Assembly: GCA_020073145.1 (NCBI GenBank)
Contig: JAIQFS010000009.1
Coordinates: 1 to 64,000, forward strand
From: Terriglobia bacterium
Lineage (GTDB): Bacteria > Acidobacteriota > Terriglobia > Bryobacterales > Bryobacteraceae
DNA length: 64,000 nucleotides
Reading direction: 5' to 3'
Shown here piece after piece: positions 49,456 to 59,200 of the stretch (the stretch's first letter is position 1; each line of letters begins with the position of its first letter). The position numbers and the translations under genes were made by a program. The notes under the pieces are model-generated. The model saw nothing but the letters and a program-made list of their open reading frames with translations, was not told where the DNA came from and searched no databases.

Positions 49456-51636
49456 ATGCTTGTTCGAAAGTCTTTTCTGTCATTATCGGTGTGCGCCGTT
49501 TCGGCGCTGGCGGCCGCGGCTCCGGCGCCCGGGATCTCTGCCGCCCAGGCGGCTTTGGCGCGGCTGCCGCTGCGGTTTGAAGCCAACCAGGGACAATGGA
49601 GCCGCGAAGTCCAATACGCGGGGCGCTCCTCACGCGGCACGCTGTTCTTCACGGCGCAGGGACCGTCTCTGAGCGGCGGTGCGGGGCGCGTGGATCTCTC
49701 CCTCTTGCGCGGGAATCCAACGCCGGTCCTGGAAGCTCTCGACCCGCTGCCCGCGCGGACCAGTTACTTCGTCGGTTCCCGGGAACGGTGGCGCCGTGAC
49801 GTGCCCAACTTCGGGCGCGTGGCGTATCGCTCCGTCTACCCCGGAATCGACGTGGTGTACTACGGAAGCCAGGAGCAACTGGAGTACGACTTCGTGTTGC
49901 AGCCGGGCGCTGACGCCAGCTTGATCCGGCTGCAGTTCCGCGGCGCGGAGCGTGTGCGACTCACGCCGGAAGGGGATCTTTCGGTGGAATCGGCGGGCGC
50001 GCGGTTCGTGCAGAAGCGCCCTGTCATTTACCAGCAAGATGCACGCACCGGGAAACGCCGCCCCGTGCAAGGCCACTACCAACTGCTGGCGGGCGGCGTG
50101 GTGGGGCTCAGGCTGCGGGCTTATGACCGGTCGCTTGCGCTCACGATTGATCCGGTGCTGACGTTCTCCAGCTTCGTGGGCGGGGGCGCCACGGATGTGA
50201 TTACCACGGTGCAGAGCAATGCTCTCGGTCAGATCGTGGTTGCCGGGTCCACCACCACCACCGACCTGGTCCCGACTCCCGATTCCTTGCAAGTCTACGA
50301 AACCGGCGGAGTGGACTGCTTTGTCGCGATTCTGGACCCCTCGTTATCCGGGGCCGCGTCGCTGGTTTACCTGACGTACCTGGGCGGAGGCCGGGACGAC
50401 GTTCCGACCGCCATGACGCAGGACTCGTCCGGTCTCATCTATCTGACCGGCACGACGACCTCAAGCGATTTTCCGCTGCGTGGCAACAGCGTGCAAACCA
50501 CGCTTTCCATCAGCACCAGCACAACTTCCTTAGTCTTTCCCAAGGACGCTTTCGCAGCGGTGCTGAGCCGGGGCGGGCTATTTTACACCACCTATTTTGG
50601 AGGAACGGCGGACGAAACGCCCAACGGGATTGGAGTGGATGCGAGCGGCCTCATCTACATTCTGGGAACGACCAACTCTCCCGACATGCCGGTGACTGCG
50701 AACGCGATGGGGAGCGTCTCGTGGGGCCCCAGCGACCTGTTCATTGCCGTGCTCAATCAGAATTCCACTACAACGGTCTATTCCAGCTATTTGGGCGGAG
50801 AGGGGAGCGATGACGGGCGGGGGATGGCGGTATCGCCCAGCGGGCTGGTGTATTTCGCGGCATCGACCAATTCGCAGGCGTTTCCGCTGGCCGGGCCGTC
50901 GTACCGCAGCGCGCTGCCGGGCTCCCGGAACCTGGTGATTGGAACGCTCGATGTGACGCAGTCCGGGATCGCCGCGCTGACGTATTGCACGTACTTCGGT
51001 GGGTCCACGGCGGACGAGGTGCGTGATGTCGCGCTGGACTCCCAGGGGCGGCTGCTGATCACGGGGTGGACGCTATCGCCAGATTTCCCAACTACGACGA
51101 CGGCGCTACAGCGCCATTACGGAGGATCGGGCAACGCCTTTGTGACGCGAGTCCACCCGGGGGCGCAACCCGGCGCGTTTTTGGACTATTCGACGTATCT
51201 GGGGGGATCCGGCGGCGACGTGGCGTACGCAATCACCAGTGACGCGGCCGGCTCCATCTACGTGACCGGCTACACGCTGTCTCCTGATTTCCCGGTAACG
51301 GGCGATGCCGCGCAATTGCAGTGGGGTGGCGGGATCGACGCGTTTCTGGTCAAGTTCAACCCGGCGGTGGCGGGCCTGAGCGGGCTGCAATACGGGACCT
51401 ATCTCGGCAACGCCGGGATTCACGTCGGGCAGGCCCTGGCGCTGGCGCCAGACGGCAGCGTCTTCATCGGCGGGTACACGACCTCGGATCTCACAACGAA
51501 CGGGCTGCAGAACGGGTATGCCGGCGGGTCGACCGATGGTTTTGTGGCGGTGGTGAAAATGGGGGCGAGCGCGCACGATTCGGGGGGATCGGGGATCGTC
51601 AGACACACTTCGGGCAGACAGCCGGTGGAGAGGTGA
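49456..51636 (+). CDS. SBBP-repeat secreted protein
   Basis: A 726-residue exported protein (signal LSLSVCAVSALAAAAPAPG). The first 230 residues are the conserved lead domain of the family (LPLRFEANQGQWSREVQYAG, GIDVVYYGSQEQLEYDFVLQ, RPVIYQQDARTGKRRPV). From about 235 on come SBBP-type beta-propeller repeats with motifs such as YLGGGRDDVPTAMTQDSSGL, YLGGEGSDDGRGMAVSPSGL, YFGGSTADEVRDVALDSQGR and YLGGSGGDVAYAITSDAAGS. There are about nine repeats of roughly 45-50 residues. The C-terminal Ig-like or sorting domain seen in many relatives is missing, and the last 20 residues look non-conserved. Adhesion or surface binding is an inference. Confidence 0.88.
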   Translation: MLVRKSFLSLSVCAVSALAAAAPAPGISAAQAALARLPLRFEANQGQWSREVQYAGRSSRGTLFFTAQGPSLSGGAGRVDLSLLRGNPTPVLEALDPLPARTSYFVGSRERWRRDVPNFGRVAYRSVYPGIDVVYYGSQEQLEYDFVLQPGADASLIRLQFRGAERVRLTPEGDLSVESAGARFVQKRPVIYQQDARTGKRRPVQGHYQLLAGGVVGLRLRAYDRSLALTIDPVLTFSSFVGGGATDVITTVQSNALGQIVVAGSTTTTDLVPTPDSLQVYETGGVDCFVAILDPSLSGAASLVYLTYLGGGRDDVPTAMTQDSSGLIYLTGTTTSSDFPLRGNSVQTTLSISTSTTSLVFPKDAFAAVLSRGGLFYTTYFGGTADETPNGIGVDASGLIYILGTTNSPDMPVTANAMGSVSWGPSDLFIAVLNQNSTTTVYSSYLGGEGSDDGRGMAVSPSGLVYFAASTNSQAFPLAGPSYRSALPGSRNLVIGTLDVTQSGIAALTYCTYFGGSTADEVRDVALDSQGRLLITGWTLSPDFPTTTTALQRHYGGSGNAFVTRVHPGAQPGAFLDYSTYLGGSGGDVAYAITSDAAGSIYVTGYTLSPDFPVTGDAAQLQWGGGIDAFLVKFNPAVAGLSGLQYGTYLGNAGIHVGQALALAPDGSVFIGGYTTSDLTTNGLQNGYAGGSTDGFVAVVKMGASAHDSGGSGIVRHTSGRQPVER

Positions 51637-51740
51637 GAATTTCGTTGCGGCGGCCGGGGCCTGAGGATGCCGTTCCCTCCGGCTTTTCGCCGTGCGTGTT
51701 TCCGGCCGCCCATGGTGAGAGCCGCATCGCCGGCGCCAGA

Positions 51741-51762
51741 GGGCAGGCTGAATGGCCTGCCG
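51741..51762. repeat. REP-like palindrome, copy 1
   Basis: GGGCAGGC-TGAATG-GCCTGCCG: a 7-bp perfect stem (GGCAGGC/GCCTGCC) around a 6-nt loop, followed by TACG. It shares its arms with the palindrome at 52091. Confidence 0.55.
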
Positions 51763-52090
51763 TACGCTCCGATTCGATGCTCTGACTCGCTGAAAACCGC
51801 GGAGCCGATCATGCGACCGGTCCACGGTGGAATGGAATCGATTCCAAAGTCTCCCGTCCCCGCCTCGGGTGCCCGGGAGTTCAGTACCACTATCAACTGC
51901 AACGCTTCGTGGCCACGAAGAAAACCGCTGGGCTTCCGCAGTGGAGGGCGAAAGCCTCTTTCCAATTGCAGGATAACAGGCGGGTCGTGCCACTCCCGCG
52001 GCAAAGGCGGGCAAGTGATTGAATTCCCGAGGGAGATTTTTTTCGCGGGATCGTGATTGAAAGGAAAGGCCTGACCGTTCCCGCAGCCCC

Positions 52091-52112
52091 GGGCAGGCGA
52101 ATCGCCTGCCCC
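52091..52112. repeat. REP-like palindrome, copy 2 (may act as terminator)
   Basis: GGGCAGGCGA (52091-52100), one unpaired A and TCGCCTGCCC (52102-52111): a perfect 10-bp inverted repeat just downstream of the minus-strand gene ending at 52119. No T-tract. Confidence 0.6.
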
Positions 52113-52118
52113 ACGCGA

Positions 52119-52520
52119 TTAGGAAGCGGCTTTCTTCACCACGAGTTGGAAGGCTTGGCCGGCGGCATCGCCGGTCAGTTTGATCTGGTCGGCAGCAACC
52201 ACGCCTTTGAAACTCAGGGTGAAGGGCATGCCGCCGAAATCGAGAGTCACCGAGAACGAAATGTTGGCGCCATCCACCTTGCCGTCTTTGATGGCGATCT
52301 GGGCGCCGTCCATGCCGGTCATGGAGCCGGTGAGGGTGGCGCCGTCGGCCTTGAAGGTAAAGGCTTGTGGAATATCGCCGTTGGGAGTGGAGACGGTGCC
52401 GGCCCACTTGCCGTCCACGTCGGCGGCGAAGGCCGAAACGGCGAGCAAGAGGGCGGCCGCGAGGCCGAGAAACCTCCCGGACGATCCCGTCCGCAAGAAA
52501 TTCGAAATGAAATGGTTCAC
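52119..52520 (-). CDS. Small exported protein with one lipocalin-like domain
   Basis: A 133-residue exported protein (signal GLAAALLLAVSAFA) with a single copy of the domain that occurs twice in the protein at 44959: DVDGKWAGTVSTPNGDIPQA, ATLTGSMTGMDGAQIAIKDG, FKGVVAADQIKLTGDAAGQA. The start is taken as the GTG at 52520 because AAAGGA lies 6-7 nt upstream; the frame stays open for 29 more codons but those look unrelated. Function unknown. It may bind a small hydrophobic ligand in the periplasm. Confidence 0.75.
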   Translation of the reverse strand: MNHFISNFLRTGSSGRFLGLAAALLLAVSAFAADVDGKWAGTVSTPNGDIPQAFTFKADGATLTGSMTGMDGAQIAIKDGKVDGANISFSVTLDFGGMPFTLSFKGVVAADQIKLTGDAAGQAFQLVVKKAAS

Positions 52521-52629
52521 GTGTATCCTTTCTGATCCGTCTGAAGGCGCGGCCGCTGGGAACAACAGCGGCTTATCGGACGGGACTTGTGTGGAGACGC
52601 GGCCCACGGGCGGTTCTTAGCGGGAAAAT

Positions 52630-53481
52630 TCACTTTTTTACTGGGCCGGCCCGGCCGCCGGTTCTTGAGGAGCGGCGGGCGGGCAGGGACGACAGGCGCA
52701 GAAAGCCGGCCGCAGCGCGCAACCGGACTCCCTGCTTCTTATCAGTGAGTAGCGGCTCCAGATCGGCCCGGAGAGCCGGATCGTTGCGCAAGGCGACGGA
52801 ATGAGCGGCGGCGGCGCGCACCGACCAATCCTTGTCCTGAAGCGCCTGGCGCAGCGCGTCGAGCGCGGCCGGACTCTGGTCTTTGCCCAGAAGCAGAGCC
52901 GCGGCCGCGCGGCCGGAAATGTCGGGGTCATTTAACAGGGCCTGGAGGGACGAGATCCCCTCCCCCAATCCGGGGACTGGCGCCATGCCTGCTCCTTGCA
53001 GGAGGGCAAACAGGAACAAGGTACGGGGGGTGTGGAGCATGCGCAAGGTGTCGCGCTTCTCGCGGGTGAAGAAAGACGAGGAGGTCTTCGACTCGCGGGC
53101 GAGCACGGCCAGGAGCGCCTGCTCGCCAGCCGGGTCGTGAAGGGCCCACAAGGCTTTGGCCGCGGCGAAGCTCACCTCCGGGACAGGGTCCTCGAGGGCC
53201 TGGCGGAGGGCCTGATGGGCCGGCTTGTTCTGGACTTGGGAAAGGCTGGCGACGACGGCGAGCCGGACCTCGACATCCTTGTCGTGCACCATCTCCTCCA
53301 GGTGCGGGAGCAGGAAGCCGCGGGACCCGGCCAGACTTAAAGCGACCGCGGCCTGCTTGCGGGTGTCGGGATTCTTGTCCTGGAGCGCCTGGTCCAGGAT
53401 GCGCTCGCAGTCGGCGCTGGTGGCGGCGAGGGCGCGGAAGAGCAGGAAAGGCGCCAGCAGTAACCACTTCCGGGTCATCAC
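52630..53481 (-). CDS. Exported HEAT-repeat protein
   Basis: A 283-residue protein with a signal peptide (WLLLAPFLLFRALAAT) and four to six HEAT/PBS-lyase-type helical repeats: ALQDKNPDTRKQAAVALSLA, MVHDKDVEVRLAVVASLSQV, ALEDPVPEVSFAAAKALWAL, then LLNDPDISGRAAAALLLGKD and ALQDKDWSVRAAAAHSVALR. The middle (about 120-170) is a non-repeat insert. HEAT solenoids bind proteins or peptides; as an exported one the partner would be periplasmic. The C-terminus is a short basic, Gly/Arg-rich tail. It lies 109 bp from the lipocalin-like gene and 24 bp after the GNAT gene, same strand. Confidence 0.85.
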   Translation of the reverse strand: MMTRKWLLLAPFLLFRALAATSADCERILDQALQDKNPDTRKQAAVALSLAGSRGFLLPHLEEMVHDKDVEVRLAVVASLSQVQNKPAHQALRQALEDPVPEVSFAAAKALWALHDPAGEQALLAVLARESKTSSSFFTREKRDTLRMLHTPRTLFLFALLQGAGMAPVPGLGEGISSLQALLNDPDISGRAAAALLLGKDQSPAALDALRQALQDKDWSVRAAAAHSVALRNDPALRADLEPLLTDKKQGVRLRAAAGFLRLSSLPARRSSRTGGRAGPVKK

Positions 53482-53505
53482 ACCTCCATACGGCTGCCGT
53501 CCCGG

Positions 53506-54066
53506 TCAGGGCCGGGACCGGCGTTTGCGACGCCAGTCTTCTTCGAGGATTCCCCAGACCACGAGGTCCACCCAGCGGTCGTTGACCCACTCGGATTCCC
53601 GCACCACGCCTTCGCGGGAGAAGCCCAGGCGCTGAGGGACGGCGCAGCTTCGTTGGTTGGCGGTGCCGCATCGGATTTCGGCGCGGTGCAGGCCCAGCTC
53701 GTCGAACGCAAAATCCAGCAACGCGGCGCAACACCGGGTGATCACGCCCTTGCCTTCCTGCGCGGAGTCGATCCAATAGCCGAGGCTGCAATTGCGGTTG
53801 CCCCAGTCGATGGGATGGAGACCGACGGTGCCGCACAACACGCCGTCGACCCAGATGCCGGTCTGCGGCCCGAGGTTGGAATGATATTGTTCCAGCACGC
53901 GCAGAATGAACAAGCGGACGTCCTCGGCGGCGCGGGTCTGATCGACCCAGGGAAGCCAGCGGCGCAAGCGGTCGCGGTTGCGATCGGCCACCGCGAACAA
54001 AGCCTTGGCTTCAGCCGCCTCGAGCAGCTTGATTTCGATTCCGGGCGCGACGGTTCGGCGGAACAT
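53506..54066 (-). CDS. GNAT-family N-acetyltransferase (RimJ/RimL-like)
   Basis: A 186-residue acetyltransferase: VAPGIEIKLLEAAEAKALFA, DRNRDRLRRWLPWVDQTRAA at the start and the acetyl-CoA site YWIDSAQEGKGVITRCCAAL, then the family-typical LHRAEIRCGTANQRSCAVPQ and LGFSREGVVRES. RimJ/RimL-type enzymes acetylate the N-terminus of ribosomal proteins; many relatives act on other amines, so the substrate is open. The start is the ATG at 54066 (a TTG sits one codon earlier). It lies 64 bp from the LOG-family gene on the same strand. Confidence 0.9.
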   Translation of the reverse strand: MFRRTVAPGIEIKLLEAAEAKALFAVADRNRDRLRRWLPWVDQTRAAEDVRLFILRVLEQYHSNLGPQTGIWVDGVLCGTVGLHPIDWGNRNCSLGYWIDSAQEGKGVITRCCAALLDFAFDELGLHRAEIRCGTANQRSCAVPQRLGFSREGVVRESEWVNDRWVDLVVWGILEEDWRRKRRSRP

Positions 54067-54130
54067 CAATCCTCCGACGGCGCCCCGGGGCGCTCGGGCT
54101 CGAGGGCATGGCTGGGGGCAGGCCGCCGGT

Positions 54131-54934
54131 TCACAGGCTCTCCGGTTTCTGAAAATGCCGCGATTTGGAAATCGACGGCGTCTCGGGAGTTTCGGGCTGC
54201 ATCGCGTGGGCCATGAGCGCGGTTTTCAACATCTCGAAAGCGGTCTGCGGATCGTCGGCATACTGGAATAAGTTGAGATCCTCGGGAGAGATCATCTGGT
54301 ACTTGACGAGCGCATCGAAGTTGATGATCTCTTTCCAGTAGGCTGAGCCGTAGAGCACGATGGTGATTTTCTTGGCGAGTTTCTGAGTCTGGGAGAGGGT
54401 GAGCAGCTCCATGAGCTCGTCCATGGTGCCGTATCCGCCGGGAAAGACCACCAGGGCTTTGGAGAGGTAGGCGAACCAGAACTTGCGCATGAAGAAGTAG
54501 TGGAACTCGAAACTCAGCTCCGGGGTGATATAGGGATTGGGAAGTTGCTCGAAGGGCAACCCGATGTTGAGCCCGACGGTTTTGCCCTTGGCGTCATGGG
54601 CGCCGCGGTTGGCGGCCTCCATGATGCCGGGTCCACCGCCGGAACAGACCACAAAGCGATAGGTACTGTTGGTGAACTGGTCGGCCCATTGGGTCAGCAG
54701 ACGGGCCAGTTCGCGGGCTTCGTGGTAGTAGCGGGCCAGGGGGCCGTCCTCGGTCAGGCGGGCCGACCCGAAGAACACGACCGTGTCGCGGATTTTTTCG
54801 CGGCGGAAATGGGCCAACGGCTCCAGGAACTCGGCCAGGATGCGGAGCGCCCGGGCGTCGGGGCTGTTCATGAATTTTTCGTCGAGGTAGGCGATGGGCC
54901 GCCGGGCGTTTTCAGGTGGCGTTGGGTTTGACAT
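54131..54934 (-). CDS. LOG-family (TIGR00730-type) nucleotide-processing protein
   Basis: A 267-residue Rossmann-like protein: VVCSGGGPGIMEAANRGAHD and VVFPGGYGTMDELMELLTL are the two signature motifs (GGGPGxMEA and PGGxGTxxE). The known activity in the plant and actinobacterial LOG group is phosphoribohydrolase cleavage of cytokinin nucleotides to free bases; many bacterial members were misnamed lysine decarboxylases. Whether this protein acts on cytokinins or other nucleotides is not clear. The length exceeds the short LOG enzymes by 60-70 residues at the N-terminus, a form common in this group. It overlaps lpxD by 23 bp. Confidence 0.88.
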   Translation of the reverse strand: MSNPTPPENARRPIAYLDEKFMNSPDARALRILAEFLEPLAHFRREKIRDTVVFFGSARLTEDGPLARYYHEARELARLLTQWADQFTNSTYRFVVCSGGGPGIMEAANRGAHDAKGKTVGLNIGLPFEQLPNPYITPELSFEFHYFFMRKFWFAYLSKALVVFPGGYGTMDELMELLTLSQTQKLAKKITIVLYGSAYWKEIINFDALVKYQMISPEDLNLFQYADDPQTAFEMLKTALMAHAMQPETPETPSISKSRHFQKPESL

Positions 54935-55943
54935 GGCTCTCCAGCTCTTCCACTTTTCTCTTCAACTCGCGGAGGGTTCTCAATAATTCCGGCAGCCTGG
55001 GAAAGGCGGTAATGGCGCGCAGCCACTCGTTGGCGGCGAAGGCCGGCGAACCGGAAATGCGTGCGCCGGCGGCCACATCGCCGCCGATCCCGCTCTGGGC
55101 GTAGACCTCGGCGCCCTCATGGATGGTCAGATGGCCGGCCGAACCCACCTGGCCGGCCAGCACGACGTTGCGCTCGATCACGGTGCTTCCGGCGAGGCCG
55201 GTCTGAGCGCAGATGATGTTGTCTTCTCCGACCACGCAGGCATGCCCGACCTGGACGAGGCTATCGATTTTGGCGCCGCGCCTGACCCGGGTTTCGCCCA
55301 CGGTGGCGCGGTCGACACTGGTGAGCGCCTGGATTTCGACATCGTCTTCGATGACGGTGACGCCAGATTGCACGATCTTGAACTGGGCGCCGTCGGCTTG
55401 TTTGGCGAAGCCGAAGCCGTCGCCGCCCACCACCACGCCATTCTGCAGGATGACGCGGTGGCCGACGCGGCAGAATTCGCGAACCACGGCGTGGGAGTGA
55501 GCCAGGAAATCGTCGCCGATTTCGGCGCCCTCGTAGAGGACCACGTGCGGATGGAGGACCGCGTTGCGCCCGAGGCGGACGCGCTCGCCCACGACCGCGA
55601 AGGGCCCAATGGAGCAGTTCGCGCCGATCTCGGCGGTGGGGGCAACCGAGGCGAGAGGGTGGATTCCCGGGGGCGGCCGCGGCGGTTGATAGAACAAAGC
55701 CAGCGCCCGGGCGAAATCCAGGTAGGGGTTGACGGAGACCAGGCAGGCCAGGGAGGGCACGGGTTTGGCGATCAGGATGGCGCTGGCCCGGGTTTGGCGC
55801 ACCTTGGGAGCGTATTTCGGGTTGGCAAGGAAGGTGAGCTGGCCCGGGCCGGCTCGCTCCATGCCGGAGACACCGGTGATTTCCAGGCCTGGGTCGCCTT
55901 CCAGACGGCACCCCAAGGCGGCGGCAATCTCGCTTAGTTTCAT
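54912..55943 (-). CDS. lpxD: UDP-3-O-acylglucosamine N-acyltransferase LpxD
   Basis: A 343-residue enzyme of lipid A synthesis, which adds the N-linked hydroxyacyl chain to UDP-3-O-acyl-glucosamine. The N-terminal uridine-binding domain (residues 1-100) has the family phrases ITGVSGMERAGPGQLTFLAN and LVSVNPYLDFARAL. The left-handed beta-helix then runs through IHPLASVAPTAEIGANCSIG, GGDGFGFAKQADG and DSLVQVGHACVVGEDN (catalytic His in VGHA), GHLTIHEGAEVYAQSGIGGD. A coiled C-terminal helix ends the protein. It shows that the organism makes LPS; lpxA and fabZ are not adjacent, unlike in many Proteobacteria. Confidence 0.95.
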   Translation of the reverse strand: MKLSEIAAALGCRLEGDPGLEITGVSGMERAGPGQLTFLANPKYAPKVRQTRASAILIAKPVPSLACLVSVNPYLDFARALALFYQPPRPPPGIHPLASVAPTAEIGANCSIGPFAVVGERVRLGRNAVLHPHVVLYEGAEIGDDFLAHSHAVVREFCRVGHRVILQNGVVVGGDGFGFAKQADGAQFKIVQSGVTVIEDDVEIQALTSVDRATVGETRVRRGAKIDSLVQVGHACVVGEDNIICAQTGLAGSTVIERNVVLAGQVGSAGHLTIHEGAEVYAQSGIGGDVAAGARISGSPAFAANEWLRAITAFPRLPELLRTLRELKRKVEELESHVKPNAT

Positions 55944-56045
55944 GACGCTCCGGGCAAATTTCCAGAGTACCGCAGGCCGAAGGCGCGCGGCCCCGGAGTT
56001 TGGCGACCGCGAGAACTCATTGGATGGAAATTATCTAAATAGGGC

Positions 56046-56074
56046 TTGCAGGTATTAAAATCTTGAGATACTCT
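56046..56074 (+). promoter_or_regulatory. Candidate promoter of the TonB-receptor gene
   Basis: TTGCAG (56046-56051), a 17-nt spacer and TACTCT (56069-56074). A start near 56081 would give a leader of about 157 nt before the ATG at 56238. The surrounding sequence is unusually AT-rich for this window. Confidence 0.5.
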
Positions 56075-56120
56075 AAGGCTACAGCAGATCGACTGGCCGT
56101 ATTGGCCATTGGTTCTGGCG

Positions 56121-56149
56121 CGCCTCACGGAGAGGCGTAACACGTTACG
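56121..56149 (+). promoter_or_regulatory. Hairpin and inverted repeat in the TonB-receptor leader
   Basis: CGCCTC-ACGGA-GAGGCG (56121-56137) is a 6-bp hairpin and CGTAAC-AC-GTTACG (56136-56149) a perfect 6-2-6 inverted repeat sharing two bases with it. The second could be an operator, the first an RNA structure. Confidence 0.45.
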
Positions 56150-56237
56150 GGGTCTTGAATCTAAGGTTGAACCTGCGGCCAGACGGCCCATCGCGGCAGG
56201 CGGAGTCTGCAGGCAGAGTTGGAGAGAAGAGGCTAGT

Positions 56238-59200
56238 ATGAGTTCTCGCCGAGCAATCCTTTTGTTGGCAGTATTTCTGATCGCCACGACCGCAGCCTCT
56301 GCTCAGGTTGCGGGCAGCCTGAGCGGCAGCGTAATCGATCCCTCCGGCGCAGTGGTTCCCAACGCCACGGTGAACATCTACCTGGCGGGCGGCAAAGAGC
56401 CGGTCCTGGCCGGGAAGACCAACGAGGTCGGATTATTCGTGTTCATCGCGATGAGGCCCGACACCTACGATGTGGGCGTCGAGGCTCAGGGCTTCATCAA
56501 GACGACGGTTCGCCTGGTGAAGGTATCGCCTCTGCAGCAAGTGGAACTGCCAGCGATCCAGTTGGAACTGCAAACCGCCGCGCAGACGGTGGAAGTCACC
56601 TCGAATGTCCAGAGCGTACAAAGCACGAACGCGGAGGTGGCGTCCACGATCACGAACACCATGGTGCAGAACCTGCCGGTGTTGGGCCGGCAAGTGACGA
56701 CGTTCTTTCAGTCGCAGCCGGGGGTGAGCGTGGGCGGTGACGCGACTTCTGTGAACGGGCTAAAGAGCTCGTTTTCGAACGTGACGCTAGATGGCATCAA
56801 CATCCAGGACAACTTCATCCGCACCAACGGTTTGGACTATGCGCCGTTTCGAACCACGATCGACCAGGTCGCGGAGATCACGGTAGCGACGTCGAACCAA
56901 AGCGCGGCCATTGGAGGCGGCGCGTCGCAGTTCATTCTATCGACCAAGTCTGGGTCTAACGCCTTCCACGGCTCGGTCTACTGGTACAACCGCAACAACG
57001 CGCTGTCGGCCAACGACTGGTTCAATGACCGGGATGGGGTCGCGCAGCCGAAGTTGAACCTGAACCAGCCCGGGGCCGCGGTGGGCGGGCCGATTAAGAA
57101 GGACAAGCTGTTCTTCTATGCGAATGTAGAGCTGTACCGGGATAAAGAAGACGATTCCATTACCCGGACGGTGCTCACCGATTCAGCACGGAACGGCATC
57201 TTCACCTATGTGGACACGTCGGGCAATACGCGCACGGCGAATCTGCAGACCCTGCGCGGTTATACCCCCGATCCGACCATAAAGGCGATGATCTCTCAAC
57301 TACCGGAGCCGAATTCGACGGGCGGAGATGGGCTCAACACGTCGGGCTACCGCTTCAATGCGAAGAGTAACGAGTACCGCGATCAATTTGTGTACAAGGG
57401 CGACTACTACATCACCCAGAAACACAGCATCACGGGGACGTACAACTACATCAACAACCCCACCGACCGGCCGGACATCACCACGAGCCAGTTCTATACC
57501 GTGACGCCGCCGGTCACCAATTCGCTCCGGAACCACCTGCTCTCGGTGGCGCTGCGCTCGACGATTTCGCCGACATTCACCAACGAGGTACGCGCCGGCT
57601 TCGCGCGCACGCATGGAAATTTCGATGACAACGTGGCGTACCCGAAGTTCGCGATTTCCAACACGAATCTGCTGTTTTCCAACCCGGTGAACACGTTTCT
57701 GAACCAAGGGAGAGACACGAACACGTACCCGGTGCAGGACAACGCGAACTGGATCAAGGGAAAGCACCAGATCGCGTTTGGCTTCCAGTTTCAACGGATT
57801 ATCACGACGCCGTTCAACGACGGGAACGGGGCCAGCGAGACGGGGATCATGCCGACCTACCGGCTGGGAATCAGCGCGGCCAATACGACCGGTTTGACCA
57901 CCGCCGATCTGGCGGGCATCCGATCAACCGACTTGACGCGGGCCAACAACCTGTACGCGAATCTGGCGGGCATTATCACGCAGGCGACGCAGACTTTCAA
58001 TGTGACCAGCGCAACTTCCGGATTTGTGCCAGGCGCGACGAATCTGCGCAACCTAAGCTACTCCACTTATGCCGGCTACATCCAGGACAGCTGGAAGCTG
58101 CGACCAAACCTGACGATCAACCTGGGAATGCGGTACGAGTACTGGACACCGCTGGATGAAAAGAACGGGCTCTACCTGGCTCCGGTCCTGGAGAACAACA
58201 GCGCGAAGACGACGCTGATGGATCCGAACGCGGTGCTGAATTTCATCGGTGGGCCGTCGGGGCGACCGTTCTATAACGCGGACAAGAACAATTTTGCGCC
58301 CAACGTGGGTTTTGCCTGGGACCCGTTCAAGCAGGGAAAGACCTCGATCCGGGGCGGCTATATGATGGCATACGTCAACGACAACGTTGTCACGACGGTA
58401 CGAAACAGCGTGAACACCAATAGCGGGCTGACGTTTCCGAACACCGTCTCGAACCTGGTGGCCTTCCTGTCGAGCCCGCCGACGGTTCCTGCGCCGACCT
58501 ATAAGGTGCCGCGAACGCTGGCGGATAACTACGCGATATCCAAGACCAGCGCGATCGGACTTCCGGACCCGAACCTGACGACGCCCATGGTTCACCAGTG
58601 GAATCTGAGCGTACAGCAGGAAGCGAAAGGATTCCTCTTCGCGGCGCGCTATGTCGGCAACAAGGGAAGCGACCTGCTGCGAGCCGTCGATTACAACCAG
58701 GTGTTGTACAACGCCAATGGTTTCCTGGCCGATTTTCAGCGCGCGCAGAGCAATGGGACGCTGGCCCAAACGGCGACCGGAGCGTACAATCCAGCCTACA
58801 ACGCGAGCGTCCCGGGCAGCCAGCCGCTGACGGTGTTTCCACTGCTGGGGAGCGGCGGCCTGCTGACGAATGCCACCATTCAGTCGTATATCCGAAACGG
58901 GCAAATTGGACAGCTTGCCGATACCTACATGACGAACGGTCTGAATGGCTCGGTGAATTTCTACACGAATCCGGTGATCCAGGGCGGGAATGCGCTGTTG
59001 AACGGCGGCAGTTCCATCTTCCATTCGCTGCAACTCGAAGCCACGAGGCGCACGCGAGCGGGCCTACAGATGCAGTTCAGTTACGTGTATGGCAAATCGC
59101 TGGCGAACGTCACGGGAGACGGGCAGACCAACTTCGAGCCGCTGCTGGATAACGCCAACCCGAACCTGGAATGGGCGCGCTCGCCATACGACATCCGGCA

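Larger units (their letters stand above)
51637..52118. other. Intergenic region, 482 bp
   Basis: No convincing gene; a plus-strand frame of 129 codons (51667-52056) has no ribosome binding site and no recognisable protein pattern. The stretch holds two related palindromes (51741-51762 and 52091-52112) between convergent genes. Confidence 0.6.

Noticed and set aside
50160-51590. Periodic repeats that could suggest a repeat array
   Set aside because: They are protein-coding SBBP repeats with degenerate DNA, not CRISPR repeats with unique spacers.
51667-52056. 129-codon plus-strand frame after the SBBP gene
   Set aside because: No ribosome binding site, low-information Arg/Pro/Ser composition, and it spans a palindromic element.
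54131-54934. Lysine decarboxylase
   Set aside because: The GGGPGxMEA and PGGxGTxxE motifs define the LOG nucleotide family, and no PLP-binding lysine motif is present.
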